This document shows positions 6,988-12,998 of a stretch of DNA of 13,965 bases, one piece after another. Position 1 is the first letter of the stretch. Each line of letters opens with the position of its first letter. Both the position numbers and the translations under genes were made by a program. The notes under the pieces were generated by a model, which had not been told where the DNA came from, made no database searches, and saw only the letters and a program-made list of their open reading frames with translations. The stretch comes from Candidatus Omnitrophota bacterium (GTDB taxonomy: Bacteria; Omnitrophota; Gorgyraeia; Tantalellales; Tantalellaceae), in assembly GCA_023142805.1 (NCBI GenBank), contig JAGLIU010000028.1, forward strand, positions 1 to 13,965, given 5' to 3'.

Positions 6988-8423
6988 TCTTTGCTAAATC
7001 AAGACCCGGCAGGACGGGGGTAACTCTTCCGTTAAAAGATGTTCCTGTGGAATGTAAGTTAGATAAACGATATTTAAGGGGGAAAGACGCCGAGCTTCCT
7101 TCTGTTTCTGAGCCGGAAGTTGTAAGACATTTCACCAATTTATCAAAGATGAACTTTAGTGTGGATTCTAATTTTTATCCTCTGGGTTCATGTACGATGA
7201 AATATAATCCTAAGATAACGGAGAAAATAGCGGCTATGGAAGAATTTGTTTCACTGCATCCGTTAGCTCCTCAGCTTATACGCGGGGGCATGCTTACTCA
7301 AGGCGCGCTTGAGATAACAAGTAATCTTGAAAAAGTTTTATGTAAAATAACCGGAATGGACGAATTTACTACGCATCCCATGGCAGGCGCGCATGGAGAG
7401 CTTACGGGAGTGATGATCATAGCGGCCTATCATCGTAATAACGGCAACAGAAAAAAACATATATTGATCCCTGATTCCGGACATGGGACCAATCCGGCTT
7501 CCGCGGCTATCGCGGGGTACGACGTTATAACAATAAAGTCTGATAAAAACGGCGTAATGGATCTTGGAGAATTTAAAGAGAAACTTAATGAGGATACAGC
7601 GGCTGTTATGTTAACGTGTCCGAATACACTGGGAATATTCAATCCCGATATAAAAAAGATATCCGATTTGGCGCATAAGGCCGGCGCGCTTATGTATTAT
7701 GATGGGGCTAACCTGAACGCCATTCTTGGAAAAGCCCGGCCAGGGGATCTTGGGTTCGATATTGTTCATCTCAACTTACATAAAACTTTTGCTACGCCGC
7801 ATGGAGGGGGTGGACCCGGATCCGGACCGGTAGGGGTAAAAAAAGACCTGGAACCTTTTCTTCCGATCTCGAGGATCGTGAAGAGAAGCGATGGGACATT
7901 TACGTTGGATTATGATAAATCACTTTCGATAGGCTACATGTCACCGTTTTATGGAAATTTCGCGGTTATGCTCAAGGCGTATGCGTATATACTTCTTCTT
8001 GGCAGAGAAGGTCTTATCGAGGTAAGTGAGAACGCGGTTTTGAACGCGAATTATCTTAAGGTAAAATTGGAAGGTCATTATGACATTCCATATTCTGAAG
8101 TATGTTTCCATGAATTTGTGTTATCCGCGAGCAAACAGTTGAAAAAAGGAGTTAAAGCTATTGATATAGCGAAAGCTCTTATAGATGAGGGTATACATCC
8201 GCCGACTGTGTATTTTCCTTTAATAGTGAGAGAAGCTATGATGATAGAACCTACCGAAACGGAATCAAAGGAAACTTTGGATAAGTTTATTGACGTTATG
8301 ATTGAATTGGCGTTGAAAGCCGAAGAAGATCCCGGTGTTTTTAAAAGTTTTCCAAGAAACGCTCCCGTATGTCGTCCCGATGAAGTCAAAGCGGTTAAGG
8401 ATATGGATATAGCTGACGTGTAG
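6978..8423 (+). CDS. gcvPB: Glycine dehydrogenase (decarboxylating) subunit 2
   Basis: This is the C-terminal, PLP-carrying half of glycine decarboxylase, 481 residues, a normal length. The PLP-binding motif NLHKTFATPHGGGGPGSGP is present with K269 as the Schiff-base lysine. Other family landmarks are YPLGSCTMKYNP near residues 67-78, HPMAGAHGELTG, PDSGHGTNPASAA and the C-terminal EPTETESKETLD. ATG 6978 is preceded by GGAGG (6969-6973) inside gcvPA. The split PA/PB arrangement is typical of many anaerobic, Gram-positive, archaeal and candidate-phylum genomes, whereas E. coli-type GcvP is a single chain of about 950 residues. After the stop, 78 nt without a clear terminator lead to the ligase gene. 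Confidence 0.97.
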   Translation: MGLIFAKSRPGRTGVTLPLKDVPVECKLDKRYLRGKDAELPSVSEPEVVRHFTNLSKMNFSVDSNFYPLGSCTMKYNPKITEKIAAMEEFVSLHPLAPQLIRGGMLTQGALEITSNLEKVLCKITGMDEFTTHPMAGAHGELTGVMIIAAYHRNNGNRKKHILIPDSGHGTNPASAAIAGYDVITIKSDKNGVMDLGEFKEKLNEDTAAVMLTCPNTLGIFNPDIKKISDLAHKAGALMYYDGANLNAILGKARPGDLGFDIVHLNLHKTFATPHGGGGPGSGPVGVKKDLEPFLPISRIVKRSDGTFTLDYDKSLSIGYMSPFYGNFAVMLKAYAYILLLGREGLIEVSENAVLNANYLKVKLEGHYDIPYSEVCFHEFVLSASKQLKKGVKAIDIAKALIDEGIHPPTVYFPLIVREAMMIEPTETESKETLDKFIDVMIELALKAEEDPGVFKSFPRNAPVCRPDEVKAVKDMDIADV

Positions 8424-8501
8424 GGTCAGGAAGCTGGGATTCAGGGTTGAAAATGCCGCTTGATCCATACTTCTTGATCCGGCGGCGCTACTGATATCAC
8501 A

Positions 8502-9239
8502 ATGAGACTTATAAATTACAAAACAAATAGTCCTGAAGAAAATATCGCGTTGGATGAACTGGTTCTTTTAAAAGCCGAAAACGGCGGGTTTGGAGAATCA
8601 TTTCGTATTTGGGAGCCGAAGGAGTATTTCGTGGTATTAGGTCGAGCTTGTCAAGTGGAAGAGGATTGTTTAAAAGATAATTGCGACGCGGATAACGTGA
8701 GATTAATAAGACGTATATCGGGAGGGGGAACAATACTTCAGGGGCCGGGATGTATTAATTTTTCGATGGTATTGTCCTATGAAAGTAATGAGGCTTATAA
8801 GGGGATTAGATCTTCGTATCGATACATATTGGGTAATATATCGGAAGGATTTAAACACAATGGACACAAAATAGAGTTTTTTCCCGTATCCGATCTTGCT
8901 TTTCAGAAAAGAAAAATATCCGGTAACGCGCAGGCACGGAAACGTTCTTTTTTTTTGCATCACGGAACTTTTTTATACGGTTTTGATATTAATAAGATCT
9001 CAAGGTATCTTAAATATCCGTCTCGTGAACCGGAGTACAGAAAGAGACGTTCTCACGCGGAATTTCTCGTTAATGTTCCTGTGATCCCGGATAAACTTAT
9101 AGAAATAATCAAAAACCCATTTCTCAAGAATGAAACTAAGACCGGGATATTGACAGATTCGGATCTAAAAACTTTAGAGGAATTGATCTTAAAAAAATAT
9201 TCTAATAAAAAGTGGAATTTGGAAGGATCACTCCGATAG
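8502..9239 (+). CDS. lplA: Lipoate-protein ligase A / octanoyltransferase family protein
   Basis: The BPL/LplA catalytic fold attaches lipoate or octanoate to lipoyl-domain lysines. The 245-residue protein begins MRLINYKTNSPEENIALDE, a typical LplA opening, then has RRISGGGTILQGPGCINFS (the RRxSGGG substrate loop, about 68-86) and KISGNAQARKRSFFLHHGT with K138 as the catalytic lysine. In LipM-type octanoyltransferases a nucleophilic cysteine lies just before this lysine segment. Here that stretch reads FFPVSDLAFQKRK, with no cysteine, so the ligase type is more likely. It lacks the C-terminal accessory domain of E. coli LplA (about 338 residues), so it resembles the catalytic half of split ligases. 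No good ribosome site is seen. As the last gene of the gcv operon, GcvH is its probable substrate. Its 3' end overlaps a convergent gene by 12 bp. Confidence 0.85.
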   Translation: MRLINYKTNSPEENIALDELVLLKAENGGFGESFRIWEPKEYFVVLGRACQVEEDCLKDNCDADNVRLIRRISGGGTILQGPGCINFSMVLSYESNEAYKGIRSSYRYILGNISEGFKHNGHKIEFFPVSDLAFQKRKISGNAQARKRSFFLHHGTFLYGFDINKISRYLKYPSREPEYRKRRSHAEFLVNVPVIPDKLIEIIKNPFLKNETKTGILTDSDLKTLEELILKKYSNKKWNLEGSLR

Positions 9240-9632
9240 ACCTTTAAAAATAATGAGTTCACCTTTTGTTCTAGCGGAAGAACTTAAAGAGCTTATTGTC
9301 ACTTTGGTTTTGTTCGTGTTTACTGATCTGAAAAATACTCCTACTCGTGTTGTATCAGTTTGTTTCTCGATCCCCATGAAGACTATGTAACCTTTTCTTT
9401 TATTAGATTGGTAAACAGTAAGTTTATTTTTTTCCAGAACAGAGAGTGTCTTATCGAAAACATCGGCTGTGGAGAGATCGAAAGTTTTCGATACTCCATC
9501 CGACTTAGCACGTTCAAGGTCTTTTACGCCCATGCCTCCAAAAGCTTCAAGATCGGGCATTAATCCGGAACATCCCGAAAGTAGAGATAGAGTTAAGAAA
9601 ATAGATACAGAAATTATTTTAAAGTGTTTCAT
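9228..9632 (-). CDS. Small lipoprotein of unknown function
   Basis: From ATG 9632 the protein has 134 residues. The signal peptide is MKHFKIISVSIFLTLSLLSG followed by C21 in an LSGC lipobox, so it should be lipidated and membrane-anchored after signal peptidase II cleavage. The mature part starts with an acidic and glycine-containing linker, then a roughly 80-residue alpha/beta-like segment (VFDKTLSVLEKNKLTVYQSN, then KGYIVFMGIEK and VTISSLSSS). I recognise no named domain. ATG 9653 and 9650 lie upstream in frame, but AAAGGG (9642-9647) is placed for 9632 and the signal peptide fits that start better. It lies downstream of the sigma/anti-sigma pair, yet has its own strong promoter overlapping the anti-sigma stop. 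The 3' end overlaps the convergent ligase gene. Confidence 0.8.
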   Translation of the reverse strand: MKHFKIISVSIFLTLSLLSGCSGLMPDLEAFGGMGVKDLERAKSDGVSKTFDLSTADVFDKTLSVLEKNKLTVYQSNKRKGYIVFMGIEKQTDTTRVGVFFRSVNTNKTKVTISSLSSSARTKGELIIFKGLSE

Positions 9633-9641
9633 ACCGTAAAA

Positions 9642-9647
9642 CCCTTT
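9642..9647 (-). promoter_or_regulatory. Ribosome-binding site for the lipoprotein, deciding ATG 9632
   Basis: On the minus strand AAAGGG stands 9 nt before ATG 9632. The upstream ATGs at 9653/9650 have no such site and would leave only a very short leader after the mapped promoter. Confidence 0.55.
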
Positions 9648-9665
9648 CATCATTGTAATAGCTAG

Positions 9666-9694
9666 ATTATATAACCAATGTATTCCGGGGTCAA
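9666..9694 (-). promoter_or_regulatory. Sigma-70 promoter for the lipoprotein gene
   Basis: On the minus strand TTGACC (9694-9689), a 17-bp spacer and TATAAT (9671-9666) make a near-consensus promoter. The -35 box overlaps the stop codon of the anti-sigma gene (9691-9693). Start of transcription would be near 9659, giving a leader of about 27 nt to ATG 9632. Confidence 0.8.
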
Positions 9695-10080
9695 GCTACG
9701 TTTTGTTTATTGTGGTCTTTGTTTTTCCAGGCGTCTTTGATCAGAATGAGGGTTCTGTTAGTTTTTGAGTCCAGGATCCATTTCAATCCGCTTACCAGGG
9801 AGATGATAAGGAATTGGAAAAAATAATCTTGGATAAAAAAAGACAATATCATGGATAGCGAGGAAATGAAGAGCCATTTGTTTCTCGTGATTCTCTTGGT
9901 TAAGGAAAAAACGAACTCTTTGACGTTGCGGGAGGAGATGATGTCATAGGCTTCGCTTAAGAGTTTTCGGCATTTTTCGCATTCGGCAAGATGTTTTTCT
10001 ATAACGTTTTTATGTTCTTCATTGAGTAGCGAGCTTAGGTATTTGCTTAACATTTCTTCTGACGGACAGATCCTATTCAT
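9691..10080 (-). CDS. Zinc-binding membrane anti-sigma factor (zf-HC2 type)
   Basis: The 129-residue protein has the anti-sigma zinc-finger pattern: C5, then H30-x3-C34-x2-C37 (HLAECEKC), the usual ligands of the ZAS/zf-HC2 fold that holds an ECF sigma factor. A hydrophobic stretch, about residues 69-101, broken at QDY (84-86), could form one or two membrane segments; the basic KRITRNK before it suggests the N-terminal zinc domain is cytoplasmic. The C-terminal tail is short and lysine-rich, with no sensor domain, so any signal must come through the membrane part or the zinc site. The start has AGGAGG 5-6 nt upstream. It follows the sigma gene by 30 nt, the standard sigma/anti-sigma layout, so it most likely inhibits that sigma factor. 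Confidence 0.85.
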   Translation of the reverse strand: MNRICPSEEMLSKYLSSLLNEEHKNVIEKHLAECEKCRKLLSEAYDIISSRNVKEFVFSLTKRITRNKWLFISSLSMILSFFIQDYFFQFLIISLVSGLKWILDSKTNRTLILIKDAWKNKDHNKQNVA

Positions 10081-10110
10081 TTTTTCCTCCTACTACTAGA
10101 GACACATTTT

Positions 10111-10731
10111 TCATGAAAATCCTTGCAAGTTTTTTTTAAGTTTTTTTCGTATACGGCTTATGATCGCCGAGACCGTACCTTCGGGGATGTTCATAATGTT
10201 ACCAATATCCTTATGAGTTTTTCCGTTGTACAGGTTAAGTTTTAATATAAGTTTTTGTTTAGAGGATAATTCCGCAAGTTCTTTTTCCAAATTTACTTTA
10301 AATTCATTTTCTTCTAATATTTTGTCCAGATCTCTCGCGCCCGAAGGGAGCACATCTTTGTATTTCAGGGAATAGTCGTCGGGAGAAAGATACTTGTCCA
10401 GAGATAAGGTTTTTTGGTCTTCATTGAATACATTCTTTCTGCAATAATTAGACGTTGTATTGATCGATACTATGGCGAGCCATCCTTTTAAACAGCGAAT
10501 ATCATCTATTTTTGATAGTTTGTTCTTTTCCCAAATTGAGAGGAATACCTCTTGGGAGATGTCCTGTACAATATTTTTTGAAGAACGAACACCTAGTTTC
10601 TTGAGTTTATATTTTATACTTTTTAAAACCAGGGTTGAAGATGAAACAGCGAATTTTTCCCAGGCGGAACGATCTTTTTGAACGCATTTTTTTAATAATT
10701 CTTCAGTGATCATAATAGCGGATTTTACCAT
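10111..10731 (-). CDS. ECF-type (sigma-70 family) RNA polymerase sigma factor
   Basis: The 206-residue protein has the two conserved ECF domains. Region 2 includes QDISQEVFLSIWE (56-68) and LKGWLAIVSINTTSNYCRK, which recognises the -10 element and binds core polymerase. Region 4 is about 153-206, with LSSKQKLILKLNLYNGKTHKDIGNIMNIPEGTVSAIISRIRKKL, a helix-turn-helix for the -35 element. The spacer between them is fairly long (about 50 residues), and no C-terminal extension is seen. Neither start (10731 or MITEELL at 10713) has a good ribosome site; 10713 aligns with the usual ECF N-terminus. The gene is followed after 30 nt by its probable anti-sigma factor. An autoregulated promoter is expected in such pairs, but I could not identify one confidently. 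Confidence 0.9.
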   Translation of the reverse strand: MVKSAIMITEELLKKCVQKDRSAWEKFAVSSSTLVLKSIKYKLKKLGVRSSKNIVQDISQEVFLSIWEKNKLSKIDDIRCLKGWLAIVSINTTSNYCRKNVFNEDQKTLSLDKYLSPDDYSLKYKDVLPSGARDLDKILEENEFKVNLEKELAELSSKQKLILKLNLYNGKTHKDIGNIMNIPEGTVSAIISRIRKKLKKNLQGFS

Positions 10732-10733
10732 AA

Positions 10734-10748
10734 CCTATTGTTAATAGG
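10734..10748. repeat. Small perfect dyad at the sigma gene's translation start
   Basis: CCTATT (10734-10739) and AATAGG (10743-10748) pair around a 3-nt loop and end 2 bp before the ATG at 10731 on the minus strand. It could be an operator or a leader hairpin limiting ribosome access. Function is inferred only. Confidence 0.4.
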
Positions 10749-10810
10749 CAACTTTTTTTTAACTTTTCGTCAAAGATAGGTGTGGGTAACACATCGCGGG
10801 CACTTTTGGT

Positions 10811-10857
10811 GTGTCATCTCGCCTGTCCCGCTTGTCCCGAACGAAGTCGAGAGATCT
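10811..10857. repeat. Dispersed intergenic repeat-like element
   Basis: The stretch begins GTGTCATCTCG and ends GAACGAAGTCGAGAGATCT, with an imperfect inverted repeat (ATCTCG against CGAGAGAT) and an internal direct repeat TGTCCCGCTTGTCCCG. From memory this matches a family of short repeats (GTCATCCTGAGCGAAG... type) scattered in many bacterial genomes, whose translations produce spurious CPERSRE-like peptides. An open frame from 10782 to 10976 crosses it and contains that peptide, so I do not call a gene. Confidence 0.6.
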
Positions 10858-10942
10858 ACAACAAATTCTTTAAATTCTTCAAGGCAGTAACGATAATATT
10901 TAGGAGATGTACAGACAATGTAACATATTGTGGCTACTTCAA

Positions 10943-10979
10943 GGTTTACGTTTTTGAGCCGGGTACAAAAACGTAAACC
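10943..10979. repeat. Perfect 14-bp inverted repeat (strong hairpin)
   Basis: GGTTTACGTTTTTG (10943-10956) and CAAAAACGTAAACC (10966-10979) are exact reverse complements around AGCCGGGTA. No T-run follows on either strand, so it is not a standard terminator. It could be a repeat element, a protein-binding site or a leftover of an insertion. The rest of the roughly 385-bp gap 10732-11116 shows no gene. Confidence 0.8.
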
Positions 10980-11051
10980 CCGGAGAAAATATCAAAGAAC
11001 TTGAATATGAAAGTGCTCGATCATCTTGACACTATTCTTTGTTACAAAAAG

Positions 11052-11085
11052 TTGGTATTTGTGTTATTGACGAGTATAATATAAT
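11052..11085 (+). promoter_or_regulatory. Probable sigma-70 promoter of the REC-GGDEF gene
   Basis: TTGGTA (11052-11057) is 17 bp from TATAAT (11075-11080), with a second overlapping TATAAT at 11080-11085. Transcription would start near 11088-11092, about 27 nt before the ATG at 11117. The -35 box is only a 4/6 match. Confidence 0.55.
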
Positions 11086-11116
11086 AGAAATATAAGTCCG
11101 ACCGAAAGAACTGATT

Positions 11117-12295
11117 ATGGATAAAACATTGAGAGTATTGATAATAACCCAGGACAAAAAACTCAAGGATGTGTTAGAGTTTTGTTTTGACGGATGGGGA
11201 TACGAGGTTTTTTTTGAAGACGCTCAAGATCCTAAAATATCTGGTATTATCAAAATATCCCCTGATATTGTGATCGTTGATGTCGCGGCGGAATCCGGAT
11301 TTCGTTTTGAGATATGTGAATTATTAAAAAATGATTTTGTGACGACATATATTCCCGTAATAGTCCTTATCGACAAAAAACAACTGAGACATAGACTTTT
11401 GGATCTAAGGCAGGGTGTTGATGATTATTTAATTAAGCCTCCGGATCCTTTAGAACTTAAGATCCGTATAGAAATGGCGATTAAAAGATCGCGGCAGAAC
11501 TTTTACGCGAATCCGCTTACCGGACTTTCCGGGGGGATCGTTATTGAGGAGTTGTTGAAGAAAAAAATAGAAGGTAAAGAACCATTTGTTGTGGGGCATG
11601 TTGATATCGATAATTTTAAATCGTTCAATGATAAATATGGGTATTTGAAGGGTGACAGGGTGATAATGCAGACGGCGCATATGCTCAGTACAGCGGTACG
11701 AAATTTAGGGAATAAAAATGATTTTGTAGGACATATAGGCGGTGATGATTTTATTATGATCACGACTCCGGAAAAGTATAATGATATTTGCAGGAATTTT
11801 ATATGCATGTTTGATACTATCATTCCGTTTCATTATCATAAGGAGGATCGCGCGCGTGGCTATATCATAGCAAAGGACAGGACAAATAAGGTCCGGAAAT
11901 TACCGATTATGAGTGTAACAGTGGCTTTGGTTATGAAAAATAACCGGAAAGAGCTGAATAGTGTAATAGAATTGAATGATAGGATCGCGGAGGTAAAACA
12001 ATATCTTAAGAAGATCCCCGGGAGTAAATACCTGGCAGATAGAAGAATATTAGAGAAAAACGATCATTTGCAGGTTCAGGTGTTCAATAACGATGAATCG
12101 ATAGAATCGAAATACAAACCATTAGGGCAGATATTAATAGAAAAGAATGTTGTTGATCCTGAAAAGCTTGATAAAGCGTTAGGATTACATTGGAAGCGGT
12201 GTGTGCCGCTTGGGGAAACATTAAAAGATCTGGGGTATATAACTGAGAACAGATTATCCGAAGCCCTTCTTTGTCAGGAAAACGCGTTAGCATGA
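11117..12295 (+). CDS. Response regulator-diguanylate cyclase (REC-GGDEF) with MshEN-like tail
   Basis: The 392-residue cytoplasmic protein has three parts. An N-terminal CheY-like receiver (about 5-125) has phosphoacceptor D55 and the conserved lysine K107 (LIKPPD); the usual acidic pair is reduced to QD at 12-13. A GGDEF domain (about 128-325) starts NPLTGLSGG, has VDIDNFKSFNDKYG, and carries the signature GGDDF (208-212), an accepted active variant that would make c-di-GMP from two GTP. The inhibitory RxxD site is absent: NKND occupies its place. The C-terminal 60 residues (333-392) form two copies of the LGxxLxxxxxIxxxxLxxAL half-motif of the MshEN/type II secretion ATPase N-terminal domain. 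No sensor kinase is nearby. The stop overlaps the next gene's ATG (ATGA), so the two are probably coupled. No clear ribosome site. Confidence 0.88.
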   Translation: MDKTLRVLIITQDKKLKDVLEFCFDGWGYEVFFEDAQDPKISGIIKISPDIVIVDVAAESGFRFEICELLKNDFVTTYIPVIVLIDKKQLRHRLLDLRQGVDDYLIKPPDPLELKIRIEMAIKRSRQNFYANPLTGLSGGIVIEELLKKKIEGKEPFVVGHVDIDNFKSFNDKYGYLKGDRVIMQTAHMLSTAVRNLGNKNDFVGHIGGDDFIMITTPEKYNDICRNFICMFDTIIPFHYHKEDRARGYIIAKDRTNKVRKLPIMSVTVALVMKNNRKELNSVIELNDRIAEVKQYLKKIPGSKYLADRRILEKNDHLQVQVFNNDESIESKYKPLGQILIEKNVVDPEKLDKALGLHWKRCVPLGETLKDLGYITENRLSEALLCQENALA

Positions 12296-12972
12296 TCATG
12301 AAACGTAGTAGGTTTAAACTATTTCTTATCTTTTTTACGATCATAAATGTAATATTTTTTACAAATATGGCGTTTGCGGAGACCTGGTATGTTGTGAATC
12401 AATATAGTTATTTTACGGAAAGTGATGTCCAGCCGATTTTGAGGGCGGTTACCAAGGTGAATGATGAAGAAAGATGCGCTGAGATCATTGAAATGAAGAA
12501 ACAGTCTTTAGCCGGGGCTGAATGGATAAACGCGTATTATGTGTCAGGAGAGGAATATGACAAAGCATTGGAGAAAGTATTTAGGGGCGAAGTTGTAATG
12601 GAAGCGTATATTTCTTATCTTGATCTTGGGGGGTATGAAACAATTGTAGATTTTATTGGAATACCTCAGGAAAATATCAACGTGCTTGCCGGAAGTGTCG
12701 CGGATCTATGCAAAAAAGATGGTATGTTTGATGTAAAAATAATATTTCCGAAAAAAAGCACAGAAAATAACAGAGCTTATGACGAAATACATAAAAAAAA
12801 GGGTATTGAAATAGGATCAACAAGGGATGAAGTAGAGGCGCTTCAGGGGAAGCCTGACAGTACTATCAATAATGTATGGTTTTACGGTAATGATATGGTT
12901 GTTTTTGATGTTTCAGAGAGAGTCCGTGATTACAGTAATTTTTCAGGCGGATTAAAAATAAAAGATGAGTGA
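12292..12972 (+). CDS. Exported protein with BamE/SmpA-like C-terminal motif
   Basis: From ATG 12292 (overlapping the upstream stop as ATGA) the product has 226 residues. It has a Sec signal peptide, positively charged at K4/R5/R7, hydrophobic from F8 to F23, with a likely signal peptidase I cut after AFA (27-29). There is no lipobox cysteine, so it is periplasmic or surface-exposed rather than a lipoprotein. The middle (30-165) is unrecognised. Residues about 171-214 (GIEIGSTRDEVEALQGKPDS, then VWFYG and VVFDV) resemble the small BamE/SmpA/OmlA-type repeat, in which a GxTxxEVxxLLGxP helix is followed by a W-Y-G strand. ATG 12298 and a TTG at 12271 are alternative starts. Coupling to the REC-GGDEF gene suggests a shared envelope-related job, but nothing shows a specific function. 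Confidence 0.75.
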   Translation: MIMKRSRFKLFLIFFTIINVIFFTNMAFAETWYVVNQYSYFTESDVQPILRAVTKVNDEERCAEIIEMKKQSLAGAEWINAYYVSGEEYDKALEKVFRGEVVMEAYISYLDLGGYETIVDFIGIPQENINVLAGSVADLCKKDGMFDVKIIFPKKSTENNRAYDEIHKKKGIEIGSTRDEVEALQGKPDSTINNVWFYGNDMVVFDVSERVRDYSNFSGGLKIKDE

Positions 12973-12998
12973 GAAGATATAAGTGATCCCTTCCGATT

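Noticed and set aside
8424..8501. Repeat CTTGATCC...CTTGATCC and GCCGC/GCGGC pairing between gcvPB and the ligase gene
   Set aside because: The loop is about 20 nt, the stem is short and no T-run follows. Nothing supports a terminator or regulatory RNA.
10782..10976. 64-codon open frame in the gap before the REC-GGDEF gene
   Set aside because: It crosses a dispersed-repeat-like element and contains the typical spurious CPERSRE peptide, runs into the 14-bp hairpin, and has no ribosome site or recognisable domain.
11026..11031. TTGACA upstream of the REC-GGDEF gene as a -35 box
   Set aside because: No -10 element lies 16-18 bp downstream (AAGTTG at 17). The TATAAT boxes are about 44 bp away, so TTGGTA at 11052 is the better partner.
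10859..11116. Possible c-di-GMP or other riboswitch ahead of the REC-GGDEF gene
   Set aside because: No conserved aptamer sequence could be found. The hairpin at 10943-10979 lies upstream of the predicted promoter and would not be in the leader.
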